Translations under genes and position numbers: made by a program
Part shown: piece by piece, positions 1 to 7,730 of the stretch
Layout of the letters: every line of letters starts with the position of its first letter
Position numbering within the stretch: the stretch's first letter is position 1
Notes under the pieces: model-generated
Told to the model about the DNA's origin: nothing
What the model saw: the letters and a program-made list of their open reading frames with translations, nothing else
Database searches by the model: none
Source of the DNA: an uncultured Cryomorphaceae bacterium
GTDB taxonomy: Bacteria; Bacteroidota; Bacteroidia; Flavobacteriales; Schleiferiaceae
Assembly (NCBI GenBank): GCA_913049755.1
Contig: CAJWXO010000018.1
Location: forward strand, 1 to 17,038
DNA length: 17,038 bases
Reading direction: 5' to 3'

Positions 1-869
1 CAAATTCTCCTATCTTTCATCGTAGGTCTTAGACCGGACCAGTGGTTGACAATTTTAAAGTCATCTCGAAACCAATAGGATAAATCCTGAATCAAGGAGT
101 CTTTTCCAGTTACGGAAGGACCGGTTTGAAGATCCTTTCGGTTGAATGTGGCGCCAATTGTGTATTTATTCTCATTTTCTTTTAAAAGAAAAGTATTTCT
201 ATGAACCGGAAAATCAATATGAGTATTAGTAGTTTCAATTATTAAACCTTCTCCTTTTGTTGGACTAAATTGAAGAGGTTGAAATATCTTCTGTGTCCAC
301 TTTGCTCTTAGGCCTTCAGCTAATAGTAGCCCATCAAATTTTCGGCCATTTACAATCACTTCGCTTTTAGATAAAAATATACTTATAACTTCTTGATTTA
401 AGACGTTATGTTTTTGGCTCAGCCAATCTCGAATTTTACTAAGATAATTTTTAACATCAAGTCTTTGGCTATTTTCTACAGTTCCCATCCCTAGAGCACT
501 TATGGATTCGTGAGGGTCTTCAATTCTTCCAATATATTTTTTGAGATTTGAATCCTTCCCTAATGATTTCCAGTTATTTATTTCATCAGAATTATATAGA
601 ATTTCTCTAATAGGGTTCTTTAGCAATAGTTGCTTCTCAAATAAATCTTCTATTTCTGAATAGAAAGTATTGCAGTGATTTAATAAAACATCAGATTTGT
701 CAAAAACAGTTCTGTTTTTTAAAACTAAAGGATTAATTATTCCTATTGCTACTCTAGATGCAGTATTGTCCGAATTTAAATCAAAACATGTAATCTTATG
801 ACCGAGATTATCAGCTTTATAGGCAAGTGCAGATCCCGCTAATCCCTGACCTATTATTGCGAAATGCAT
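1..869 (-). CDS. FAD-dependent oxidoreductase, DAO/glycine-oxidase type (3' end cut by window)
   Basis: About 289 residues are present and the C-terminus lies beyond position 1. The protein opens directly with MHFAIIGQGLAGSALAY, a beta strand followed by the GxGxxG dinucleotide-binding loop, so the ATG at 869..867 is clearly the start. Near the left edge it reads HWSGLRPTMKDRRI, the hallmark WxGLRPxxxDxxP-like segment of D-amino-acid oxidase/glycine oxidase flavoproteins that lies close to the flavin. These enzymes oxidise amines or amino acids with FAD. The substrate here cannot be told, and the missing C-terminus is probably 50-80 residues. No signal peptide is seen, so it should be cytosolic. 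It follows gldN on the same strand after a 61-nt gap holding a strong hairpin and a promoter-like pair, so it is probably a separate transcription unit from the T9SS genes. Fold and FAD binding are confident; the reaction is not. Confidence 0.85.
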   Translation of the reverse strand, partial: MHFAIIGQGLAGSALAYKADNLGHKITCFDLNSDNTASRVAIGIINPLVLKNRTVFDKSDVLLNHCNTFYSEIEDLFEKQLLLKNPIREILYNSDEINNWKSLGKDSNLKKYIGRIEDPHESISALGMGTVENSQRLDVKNYLSKIRDWLSQKHNVLNQEVISIFLSKSEVIVNGRKFDGLLLAEGLRAKWTQKIFQPLQFSPTKGEGLIIETTNTHIDFPVHRNTFLLKENENKYTIGATFNRKDLQTGPSVTGKDSLIQDLSYWFRDDFKIVNHWSGLRPTMKDRRI

Positions 870-878
870 ATTTAAAAA

Positions 879-907
879 TTAAAAGGCCGCAAATTGCGGC
901 CTTTTAA
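879..907 (-). terminator. Rho-independent terminator after gldN
   Basis: A perfect 12-bp inverted repeat (TTAAAAGGCCGC, loop of 5 nt, then its complement) lies 23 nt after the gldN stop codon. The core is GC-rich (GGCCGC) and on the minus strand it is followed by a U-rich stretch (UUUUAAUUUUUAAAU). This is a classic intrinsic terminator for the gldKLMN transcript. The same hairpin ends only 9 nt before the oxidoreductase start codon at 869, so it would also form the 5' leader of that gene if transcription starts at the nearby promoter candidate. The A/T arms make it potentially bidirectional. Confidence 0.85.
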
Positions 908-912
908 AATAA

Positions 913-944
913 CAATATTATTTTTTTGGGTTAAAATTGCCAAA
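913..944 (-). promoter_or_regulatory. Candidate Bacteroidota-type promoter for the oxidoreductase
   Basis: On the minus strand TTTG (944..941) is followed after 20 nt by TAATATTG (920..913). The Bacteroidota primary-sigma consensus is TTTG at -33 and TAnnTTTG at -7, so the -7 box has one mismatch and the spacing is in the accepted range. The -33 box lies inside the last codons of gldN. Transcription would begin near 905..909, at or just before the terminator hairpin. This is inference from a short AT-rich motif. Confidence 0.4.
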
Positions 945-1755
945 GGTCGTGTTCGTAATTCCTTAGATTTTCACGAATCCGTTTGGATTCTAAGAGTTGC
1001 TCCATTGGTCTATTTTGTTTATAGTCATCAATAGTCCGGTCATAAACATTGTCTTCTTTAAAGACTACTGAATTAAAATATCTCATTTGCATGATCTGAT
1101 CAAATGTCAATCTTCTGGTATTGTTATCCGGATTATAGGCGATATTTGTTGAAAGCGCCTGACGCGCATCAGGAAACCATATCCAAAAAATATTATATAT
1201 TTCGGATGTAGAGGGATCTTTTACTACTGGTGAAATACCTAAAATTCTATTTTTCATCTCACCCCTTTGCTTGTCAAAATACCAATCAGACTTCAACTCC
1301 CATGCTACGACATTGGGTGCTTTCAACTCTATTGAATCAATTGCAAGAAGGATACTTGGATCATCAGGGTCAGTAAGAGAGTCTACTCGGAAAATAATCT
1401 CAGCGACTTCTTGATTGCTTAAGGGTAGTTCAAATAGATCATCCCTGAAAACTTCTACAATACTGCCTTCAACAAGGATCGCATCTTTTAGAACATCAAA
1501 CATTGATTTTCTATCCGGGAGGGGAACTACTGGGTAATAAAGTGGATGATTTAACTTTTCTTGAACTTGTATTCTTTCCCAATGACGAGTTGCCCACATC
1601 ATATCATCTTGTCTGAGAAAAGGGTAGGGAACGACTCTAGTATTTGAATAGTGTATATCACCTTTTGGCACTAAACCGTCATCTTCTGGCGATATAACTT
1701 GACTCCAAACCGTGCTCGAAGCCACAAAGAAAAAAACAATGAGAAAATTTTTCAT
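931..1755 (-). CDS. gldN: GldN/PorN, periplasmic ring component of the type IX secretion system
   Basis: This 274-residue protein is recognised as GldN (PorN). It starts with a cleavable Sec signal peptide (MKNFLIVFFFVASSTVWSQ, no lipobox), so it is periplasmic. Family-typical stretches include DDMMWATRHWERIQVQEKLNHP around residues 50-71, split here by position as DDMMWATRHWER (50-61) followed by a short basic/hydrophobic stretch, IFWIWFPDAR (about 189-198), and YNPDNNTRRLTFDQIM (about 206-221). In characterised systems GldN binds the lipoprotein GldK to form the large ring under the outer membrane and contacts the periplasmic tip of GldM, coupling the inner-membrane motor to the translocon. 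Its ATG lies 2 nt after the gldM stop, so the two are surely cotranscribed and probably translationally coupled. It is the last secretion gene of the run and is followed by the terminator hairpin. Length is slightly under the usual 300 or so residues. Confidence 0.95.
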   Translation of the reverse strand: MKNFLIVFFFVASSTVWSQVISPEDDGLVPKGDIHYSNTRVVPYPFLRQDDMMWATRHWERIQVQEKLNHPLYYPVVPLPDRKSMFDVLKDAILVEGSIVEVFRDDLFELPLSNQEVAEIIFRVDSLTDPDDPSILLAIDSIELKAPNVVAWELKSDWYFDKQRGEMKNRILGISPVVKDPSTSEIYNIFWIWFPDARQALSTNIAYNPDNNTRRLTFDQIMQMRYFNSVVFKEDNVYDRTIDDYKQNRPMEQLLESKRIRENLRNYEHDLWQF

Positions 1756-1757
1756 AA

Positions 1758-3293
1758 TTATTGAACGTCAATTGAAACAATACCTACTCGGGAAATTCTA
1801 GCGCCTTTTGCTGTTTTCGCGATGATCTTACGAATTTGAACACTACTCCCAGGGCGTAATTTTTGAATAAGTGGTTTAGCCTTAGAGGGTATTTTATCAC
1901 CTTTGACTTGCATAGGAGGTTGTCCATCCATCTTAAGTTCAAATGAGACTACTGTTAATGGCAAGTCAAAAGGAAAGTCTTGATACTCCGCTTCAACTTT
2001 TCCTTTACTCAATAAACTGGATGACATTACTCCTTGGGTTTTTTTAAAGACAGAACCTACAGCTTGAGGTAATCCCTTAATTCTGAATAATTTTGATCCG
2101 GCTCGACGTAATTTTCCATTTTTCTCTTTCACAGAGACAGAAATTTTAATTTCCTTACCCTTTATTTTGGTTATATCAGCATTATATTTCCCATTACTTC
2201 CTCTTACTCCAGGGCCGTTCACTACTATATCGGTGGGAGCTACTCCTGGTACTGAAATCTCTAATGGGTTAATTACATTTCGATAAAGGACATTCATTTT
2301 TGAAGGAGAAATCACAACGCTTGGTGGCGCTACGGTGTAAACCACATCATATGTGTAAACGCGATCATCTCCTGGTAAAGTCATACTTCCGGTTAGGGTT
2401 TTAGAACCTATGCCCTTAGCAGGGAAACGGATCTTGCCCACACCGTCAACTATCTCTTCTGGAATGATATCAGTAAACTCGGGTTGGTTTCCACTGTTAT
2501 AAGCTGCTAAGAATACATCAGCTTCATAAATCTCACCCTGAGTTATATATGTGCTTTTTGGCATGACAACAGCTCGTACGCCGTCAAATTTTAGCGCAGA
2601 GGCGTCAATTTGACTGTAAAAATACTCAGCAACTCTAGCTTCCATTCGTCTCACTTTAGACTGAAGGTCAGTAATAAATGGTATAACGCCAGCAAGGGGG
2701 AGGTCTGCGAAAGTGGCTGTTTCCCAAGTCTCTTTCTTTTTACCAGTTCTTACATCACTAAAGTCAAATGCCTGATTTATTTCTCCGATAAGTTCTTCGG
2801 TAATCGGCGAAGGATTTGCTTCAACTTCAGTAATGAGATACTTACGATACTCTGTTAATCTTTCTTTGATTTCTTTTGCCGCCCCTTGTCCACCAACACT
2901 TTTATCGTTTAACATATAGTTATTCGATACACTTCTATTATCTTCTCCCTTTAACCGATTGTCGTCAGCAGTATCTATTCCGCCAGTTTCCTCAATCATA
3001 TCTTGTCGAGCTTTTACAAGCAATGATTCAACTGAATTGGATTTTGTTCGAAGAACTTTAGCTCTTTCATTAAAAGGCACCGCTCGTTCATTCTCGGATA
3101 CTTGAGCTTCGATACCAGCGTAGATAGTCTTAGTTCCCTCTTCAACGGTCTTTACAGTTGCAGACATTCCTACATCAAGTTTATGTAAAACCTTGAGAAT
3201 GTCTTTGGAGACATTCAATGCTAACATAGCTGTCAACACCAAATACATCATGTTGATCATTTTTTGACGGGGAGAAAGAGATCCTGAAGCCAT
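1758..3293 (-). CDS. gldM: GldM/PorM, rotor/shaft subunit of the T9SS motor
   Basis: This 511-residue protein matches GldM in length and N-terminus. The sequence MASGSLSPRQKMINMMYLVL leads into one transmembrane helix (about residues 13-28), followed by a long periplasmic part that in known structures forms four stacked domains in a dimer. Arg9, in the SPRQKM segment, is the conserved basic residue that structural work on F. johnsoniae GldLM places against the essential glutamate of GldL in the proton-driven motor, so the motor chemistry looks intact. An all-beta C-terminal half with many Gly/Pro turns (for example VAPPSVVISPSKMNVLYRNV, about 322-341) agrees with the periplasmic domains. GldM spans the periplasm and transmits torque or conformational change to the GldK/GldN ring. 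It starts 62 nt after gldL and ends 2 nt before gldN. No promoter-like pair is evident in the 62-nt gap. Confidence 0.97.
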   Translation of the reverse strand: MASGSLSPRQKMINMMYLVLTAMLALNVSKDILKVLHKLDVGMSATVKTVEEGTKTIYAGIEAQVSENERAVPFNERAKVLRTKSNSVESLLVKARQDMIEETGGIDTADDNRLKGEDNRSVSNNYMLNDKSVGGQGAAKEIKERLTEYRKYLITEVEANPSPITEELIGEINQAFDFSDVRTGKKKETWETATFADLPLAGVIPFITDLQSKVRRMEARVAEYFYSQIDASALKFDGVRAVVMPKSTYITQGEIYEADVFLAAYNSGNQPEFTDIIPEEIVDGVGKIRFPAKGIGSKTLTGSMTLPGDDRVYTYDVVYTVAPPSVVISPSKMNVLYRNVINPLEISVPGVAPTDIVVNGPGVRGSNGKYNADITKIKGKEIKISVSVKEKNGKLRRAGSKLFRIKGLPQAVGSVFKKTQGVMSSSLLSKGKVEAEYQDFPFDLPLTVVSFELKMDGQPPMQVKGDKIPSKAKPLIQKLRPGSSVQIRKIIAKTAKGARISRVGIVSIDVQ

Positions 3294-3355
3294 TTTGTTT
3301 TATTCTAAGAGATAATTAACTTGTTATATTTTGAATATCAGAAAGTTAGTGATTA

Positions 3356-4009
3356 TTAGCTTTTGCCACTCATTGCTGAAAGCATATTGCCATAAACATT
3401 ATTTAGTTGGGATAAATTTCCTGAAAGTTTTCCAACCTCTTGAGCTAAAGTTTCGGACTCATTCATTGAAGATCCAAGTTTTTCCATTAAGCTATTTTGA
3501 ATTTCAACTTGGCTCGTAGTATTCTCTAACTGAACTGCATAAAGAGCGTTCAAAGCTTCCATGTTTTTTGCTGCACTGTTTAATTGATCGCTGTAAGCAG
3601 AAGTCGCTCCAGCTGCATCTGTTGCAGAATTTAAAGATGAAGCCGTATCGCTTAATTGACGCATTCCATCACCCAAACTAGTCAATAATTCTGGTCCAAT
3701 TTTAGCTTCTTCCATCATTTTATCTAACTCTTGAGTAACAGTTCCACGGCGACCCTTTCCTTCGTTTGGATCTAGCGTTGATAATTCCGGGTATACTATT
3801 GACCAATCAAAGTCTTTTGACGGTGACTCAAAAGCTGAGATGAAAAATATTACAGCTTCCGTTGTTAAGCCAATAATCAACATAAAGTCAGCTCCTGGAA
3901 GGTGAATGATTTTAAAAAGCGCACCCATAATTACAACTGCTGCTCCCCAACCATATAATTTCGACATGAAGTTTTTAAATCGCTTGCCATCTACGTCTAT
4001 TAATGCCAT
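3356..4009 (-). CDS. gldL: GldL/PorL, stator of the proton-driven T9SS motor
   Basis: This 217-residue inner-membrane protein has two close transmembrane helices at about residues 18-36 and 41-60, then a long cytoplasmic tail rich in Ser, Gln and Glu that looks helical/coiled. Glu51 within the second helix (GLTTEAVIFFISAF) corresponds to the glutamate shown to be essential for proton flow in GldL of F. johnsoniae. GldL forms a pentamer around the GldM dimer and converts the proton motive force into motion for protein secretion and gliding. The N-terminus MALIDVDGKRFKNFMSKLYG is the typical amphipathic start and fixes the ATG at 4009..4007. Gaps of 55 nt to gldK and 62 nt to gldM, with no obvious terminator in either, fit a single operon. 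Confidence 0.97.
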   Translation of the reverse strand: MALIDVDGKRFKNFMSKLYGWGAAVVIMGALFKIIHLPGADFMLIIGLTTEAVIFFISAFESPSKDFDWSIVYPELSTLDPNEGKGRRGTVTQELDKMMEEAKIGPELLTSLGDGMRQLSDTASSLNSATDAAGATSAYSDQLNSAAKNMEALNALYAVQLENTTSQVEIQNSLMEKLGSSMNESETLAQEVGKLSGNLSQLNNVYGNMLSAMSGKS

Positions 4010-4064
4010 CTTATTTCGGTTTAGTTAATTATTAATTTGATTAAATATTGAAATCTTTCTAAGG

Positions 4065-5495
4065 TTAAAAGTCTCGAGCATCTCGACCTAAGAAACTTTG
4101 CACTGTGCGAAATCCAATATAGGATTTATTTGTATCTTGATATTCGTATTCTCTTGAACTTACCTGAAGGTATGCTGCAATATCTTTCCAGGATCCACCA
4201 CGAATAACTTTTCTTTTCATAGTTTCTGGGTCATTCTCGTCAGCATTATATTTAAAGTCTGGGTTGAAATCTCCAACGTAATAATAACTAGCTTCATCCC
4301 ATGCTGTACTTGTCCATTCTGCGACATTCCCCGCCATGCAGTATAGACCATATCCATTGGGTTCATAAGAAGTGGCTTTTACAGGATGGAAGCCCCCGTC
4401 AGAGGTTAAATTTCCCCTAGAAGGTTTGAAATTTGCTAAGAAGCAGCCTGCGCTATTGGTTGTGTAAGGACCACCCCATGGATAAGTTGTTAATTCAAAT
4501 CCACCTCTGGCTGCATATTCCCATTCTGATTCCGTTGGTAACCTAAACTCACTTTCTTGAAAATCATTGTTCTCTTTGAGATAATCGTTTCTATATCTTG
4601 TACGCCAGTTGCAAAAAGCCATGGCTTGCTTCCAATTGATTCCAACTACTGGATAGTTATCATAAGCAGGATGCCAAAAATAGCTATCATGCATTTGCTC
4701 ATTGAATGAATAAGTGAAATCCGCAAGCCAGACTAATGTATCGGGATAGACATTAATTGTCTCACTTTCAAAAAAACTTGATCGATCAGATATACTTTGA
4801 CCATCTTTTATGTAGTCTTTATAGTTATATGTCATTCCATCTGCGTCCGCATCGGTGAAATCCATATTTGCTCGGTTCGATTTTTTGGCAGCTTTTTGCT
4901 TGTCAATCCAAAAATATAAATAATTCAATTGACGAGAATCTAACATTCGCCCCCCGAGATATCGTTCTTCAGGCGCTAAATACATTGTCTCAAGAACCTC
5001 TGTATATTCGATTGAAGGGAATTTTTTAGTGTCCCAAGTTAATTTTCTACTCCAGTCTAAATGTGATTGCATTGAGTCTGGATACTCTATTCCTACATAT
5101 TCTTCAAAATATGTAGGGTTTTGCAGATCAGCATAAGAGATATATTCATATTCTTCAACTAATCCTTCAGCGAGTCTGTATCGCAAAATAGAATCCCTTA
5201 CCCAATGAACAAATTGCCGATACTCATTATTTGTTATCTCTGTTTCATCCATGTAAAACGAAGAAACACTTACAGTTTTCGTGGGAGCTGTAAGGGTTGC
5301 AGGAATATCAACATCCGCATTTCCAGCATTAAATGATCCTTGAGGAATGTATACCATTCCATATGGGTCTGATGGGTAAAAGTCTGCCCGATTCTGGACT
5401 CCAACTAACTCGCCATGGTTTGAGCCAGAGCAAGAAATCAAAAGACTAATGATCCCAAGGGATATAAATTTATAAGTGCTAACGAATTTTTTCAT
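4065..5495 (-). CDS. gldK: GldK/PorK, outer-membrane-associated lipoprotein of the T9SS ring
   Basis: This 476-residue lipoprotein has a signal peptide ending in LLISC, with Cys22 as the lipidated residue. The mature part has the formylglycine-generating-enzyme/sulfatase-modifying-factor fold, shown by FYMDETEITNNEY (80-92), FRLPTESEWEYAARGG (317-332), GNVAEW (389-394), VIRGGSW (430-436) and IGFRTV (460-465). Between residues about 100 and 270 it carries the long insert typical of GldK. The copper-binding active-site cysteines of true formylglycine-generating enzymes are absent from the region after RGGSW, so it is structural, not catalytic, as known for GldK. It forms the periplasmic ring with GldN on the inner face of the outer membrane. 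It starts 34 nt after porP/sprF and leads the gldKLMN set. Confidence 0.96.
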   Translation of the reverse strand: MKKFVSTYKFISLGIISLLISCSGSNHGELVGVQNRADFYPSDPYGMVYIPQGSFNAGNADVDIPATLTAPTKTVSVSSFYMDETEITNNEYRQFVHWVRDSILRYRLAEGLVEEYEYISYADLQNPTYFEEYVGIEYPDSMQSHLDWSRKLTWDTKKFPSIEYTEVLETMYLAPEERYLGGRMLDSRQLNYLYFWIDKQKAAKKSNRANMDFTDADADGMTYNYKDYIKDGQSISDRSSFFESETINVYPDTLVWLADFTYSFNEQMHDSYFWHPAYDNYPVVGINWKQAMAFCNWRTRYRNDYLKENNDFQESEFRLPTESEWEYAARGGFELTTYPWGGPYTTNSAGCFLANFKPSRGNLTSDGGFHPVKATSYEPNGYGLYCMAGNVAEWTSTAWDEASYYYVGDFNPDFKYNADENDPETMKRKVIRGGSWKDIAAYLQVSSREYEYQDTNKSYIGFRTVQSFLGRDARDF

Positions 5496-5529
5496 AGGAA
5501 TAATATCTTATCACAAAAAGTTTGCCAAT

Positions 5530-6474
5530 TTACAAAAATCTAATGTTTCTATAGCTTCCTTGAATGCGAGGCGGCACTTCAATATTGAAACTATAGTTGA
5601 GAAATATCTCATGACTGCCTCCACTGTATGCAGAAAGGGACGATGTAGTTATGTCGTAAGAGTAGGCTAGTCTTAGGGAAGGGAGAATTTGATAACCCGC
5701 CATTATACTTAGGGCATCTTGATTTCTATAACCGAGGCCCCCATATATTTTTTCTTGGATTAGAGCATTTATGTTAATATCCATAGAAATATTGGAGTTA
5801 AGATCTGATTTCATTAAAATATTTGGGGAAAGCACTAAATCAAGATCCCTAAATGGAATGTTAATTCCTCCAGTTAAGTAGTAGTGTAATTTGCTTTTGA
5901 AGGCTGCTGTAGCTCCTAAATTCGCTTCACTTTGTAATAGTCTACTAGTTGACAAGCCACCATACCAAAGGTCTGTGGAGTAATAGGCTCCGAAATTCAT
6001 TTCAGGAGTCATTGCAGTAGCGTTAGGGGCAAAAATAGATGGGTCACTGGAACCACTAGTCCCATCTGGATAAATCCATTGCGCAGCTTTTACATTTTTA
6101 TTTTTAAAGTCCACAGAAAGTCCTATTCCCAGCTTCCCAGGGCCTAGTTCTAATTGATAGGCATAACCTACTGCCGCAGCAATATCCTGAAAAAACCCTA
6201 TTTGATCATTAACGATATTAACTAATAAGCCACCATGTAAAATTTCTAATGGAATGTCTGCGTTAATATTTTGACTCGTCGGAGCATTTTCAAATCCAAC
6301 CCATTGAGATCTATGTCCAATATTAAGATTAATAGAACCTGCATTGCCAGCAACTCCTGGATTGAAACCAACTTGATTGTGATAATACTGAGTGTATTGC
6401 ACATCTTGTTGAGCTGCAATTGTTCCAGTAAAAACAATGTATAAAGTGGTGAAGAAAATTCTACGAGTTTTCAT
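5530..6474 (-). CDS. PorP/SprF family outer-membrane protein of the T9SS
   Basis: This 314-residue protein has a signal peptide cleaved near TIAAQQ (residues 18-23). The mature N-terminus contains QYTQYYHNQVGFNPGVAG (26-43), the family signature usually written as QYxxNxxxxNPAxAG. The rest consists of alternating beta strands with Gly/Asn turns, and the end is GGSHEIFLNYSF (about 284-295 and on), typical of PorP/SprF beta-barrels. Family members sit in the outer membrane. In P. gingivalis PorP is needed for T9SS secretion, while in F. johnsoniae SprF supports secretion of the adhesin SprB. Because it lies directly upstream of gldK, as porP does before porK in P. gingivalis, a core role is favoured over that of a cargo-specific paralogue, but sequence alone cannot settle PorP against SprF, so no symbol is given. 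The 98-nt leader upstream shows no convincing promoter. Confidence 0.92.
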   Translation of the reverse strand: MKTRRIFFTTLYIVFTGTIAAQQDVQYTQYYHNQVGFNPGVAGNAGSINLNIGHRSQWVGFENAPTSQNINADIPLEILHGGLLVNIVNDQIGFFQDIAAAVGYAYQLELGPGKLGIGLSVDFKNKNVKAAQWIYPDGTSGSSDPSIFAPNATAMTPEMNFGAYYSTDLWYGGLSTSRLLQSEANLGATAAFKSKLHYYLTGGINIPFRDLDLVLSPNILMKSDLNSNISMDININALIQEKIYGGLGYRNQDALSIMAGYQILPSLRLAYSYDITTSSLSAYSGGSHEIFLNYSFNIEVPPRIQGSYRNIRFL

Positions 6475-6572
6475 TTAATGCTGATTGGAGGCTAAAAATA
6501 AGAAATTAAATGCCACCATAAAGCGAATTTGATAAACAAAATGAATTATTCCCATTGATAACATTAACCACT

Positions 6573-7727
6573 CTATATTGATTTTTGAATAGCTTTCCAG
6601 TATCTATCTGGTATTTCCCCCTCTCGTGCGGCATTATAATCATCAATAGAACAGGGGATTAGGCTATTTTTGGCATCTTGTCCAGGGTGAGCTGGTATTT
6701 CTATCCACCACCTTTCTGACCATGGTGATTTATAAAAAATAATTTCTTGATCTAGCCCATCTGTTAGTACTGTAAATTTGGTATAATCGGTTTTTGCTCG
6801 AAAAGGATAGTCTCCCTTTCTCCAGTCAACTCCGTCAAAGAAGTACCAAATACTTTGGGCCAGGAGTTGCGCATTCTGAGTACTACTCTCCAACCTTGGA
6901 TTAAAATCAAATAATCCAGTCGCCGAGAGTTTATCACTCATTCCTGCATAACGCATCGCTGCGCAAAACTCTTCTCCGGTAAGACCATTTGGTGTAGGTT
7001 CAGATTGACCTGGTGCATCTGCCATTCTAATTACATGATTGTTAAAAACAACAACATCTGCATCTCTCATCAAGGGCTCAATTAGATGAATTTTACCTCT
7101 AATTTCTCCGAGTCTGTAGGTGCTAAAATGCATACGCTCAAGGAGGCTAATTATTTGTTGAGGAACATAATAAGTTTGATGACCTATGTGAGATAAATTA
7201 TAAAGTCGGTATGGTTTAGAAGTTAGAATATGACTTAGATAGTTATCTGAATTCAATTCTTTTTCATCTGATTCTAGAGAAATTCTACTATCTAAAATTG
7301 TTGCGTTAATGGTTTGTTCTAGCCTAACGAATGCTCGATAAATAGCAAAGCTCAAATCTGAACTTCCCCCAATTATAAAAGGTATGGAGTTGTGTCGGAT
7401 CACCTCTACGCAAACCTCCTCAAGAGCAGCTATTGTATCTACAATATCTCTTCCCGGAATTATATCGCCTATATCTGCAATATTAATCTCCCATGAACCT
7501 GGATAAAGCGAGTAAAGTTGTTTTCTAATGGCATTACACGCGTCACTGCTTCCCTTATGTTTTGGACTTGATCGATCCTCAGGAACCCCTATAATGGTTA
7601 CCCTATTGCTTCTTAAATCTGGAAAATTTGATTCTTCTGTGTAAATATTTAAGCTCTCTGCAAGCGATCCAGGTTTAAATCTTCTAAGTAAATCTTGCGA
7701 TATTGGATTGAGAACTTCTTGCCACAT
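6573..7727 (-). CDS. Arginase/formimidoylglutamase-fold protein, probable pseudoenzyme
   Basis: This 384-residue protein is recognisable as ureohydrolase fold from its order of elements: VTIIGVPEDRSS (43-54), PFIIGGSSDLS (116-126) where arginases have GGDHS, ATILDSRIS (142-150) where they have the DAHxD-type motif, VVFNNHVIRMADAPG (226-240) where they have SxDxDxxDPxxAPG, and SATGLFDFNP (268-277) near the usual ExNP. Of the manganese ligands, the His of GGDH, the His and second Asp of DAHxD, and both Asp of DxD are replaced; only Asp146 remains. It is therefore unlikely to hydrolyse formimidoylglutamate or arginine by the known dinuclear-metal mechanism. Bacteroidota genomes often label such a neighbour of topA and gldKLMN as formimidoylglutamase. 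No hut genes are present here. The ATG lies 3 nt after the topA stop, so it is coupled to topA. No signal peptide, hence cytosolic. Function unknown. Confidence 0.8.
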   Translation of the reverse strand: MWQEVLNPISQDLLRRFKPGSLAESLNIYTEESNFPDLRSNRVTIIGVPEDRSSPKHKGSSDACNAIRKQLYSLYPGSWEINIADIGDIIPGRDIVDTIAALEEVCVEVIRHNSIPFIIGGSSDLSFAIYRAFVRLEQTINATILDSRISLESDEKELNSDNYLSHILTSKPYRLYNLSHIGHQTYYVPQQIISLLERMHFSTYRLGEIRGKIHLIEPLMRDADVVVFNNHVIRMADAPGQSEPTPNGLTGEEFCAAMRYAGMSDKLSATGLFDFNPRLESSTQNAQLLAQSIWYFFDGVDWRKGDYPFRAKTDYTKFTVLTDGLDQEIIFYKSPWSERWWIEIPAHPGQDAKNSLIPCSIDDYNAAREGEIPDRYWKAIQKSI

Positions 7728-7730
7728 GCT

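Noticed and set aside
4065..5495. GldK as an active formylglycine-generating enzyme
   Set aside because: The catalytic cysteines after the RGGSW motif are absent and the lipoprotein context plus gldLMN neighbours identify a structural T9SS component.
6475..6572. Promoter for porP in the 98-nt gap after the arginase-like gene
   Set aside because: Only one-mismatch -7-like boxes (TATTTTTA, TCATTTTG) occur, without a TTTG at proper spacing; not strong enough to list.
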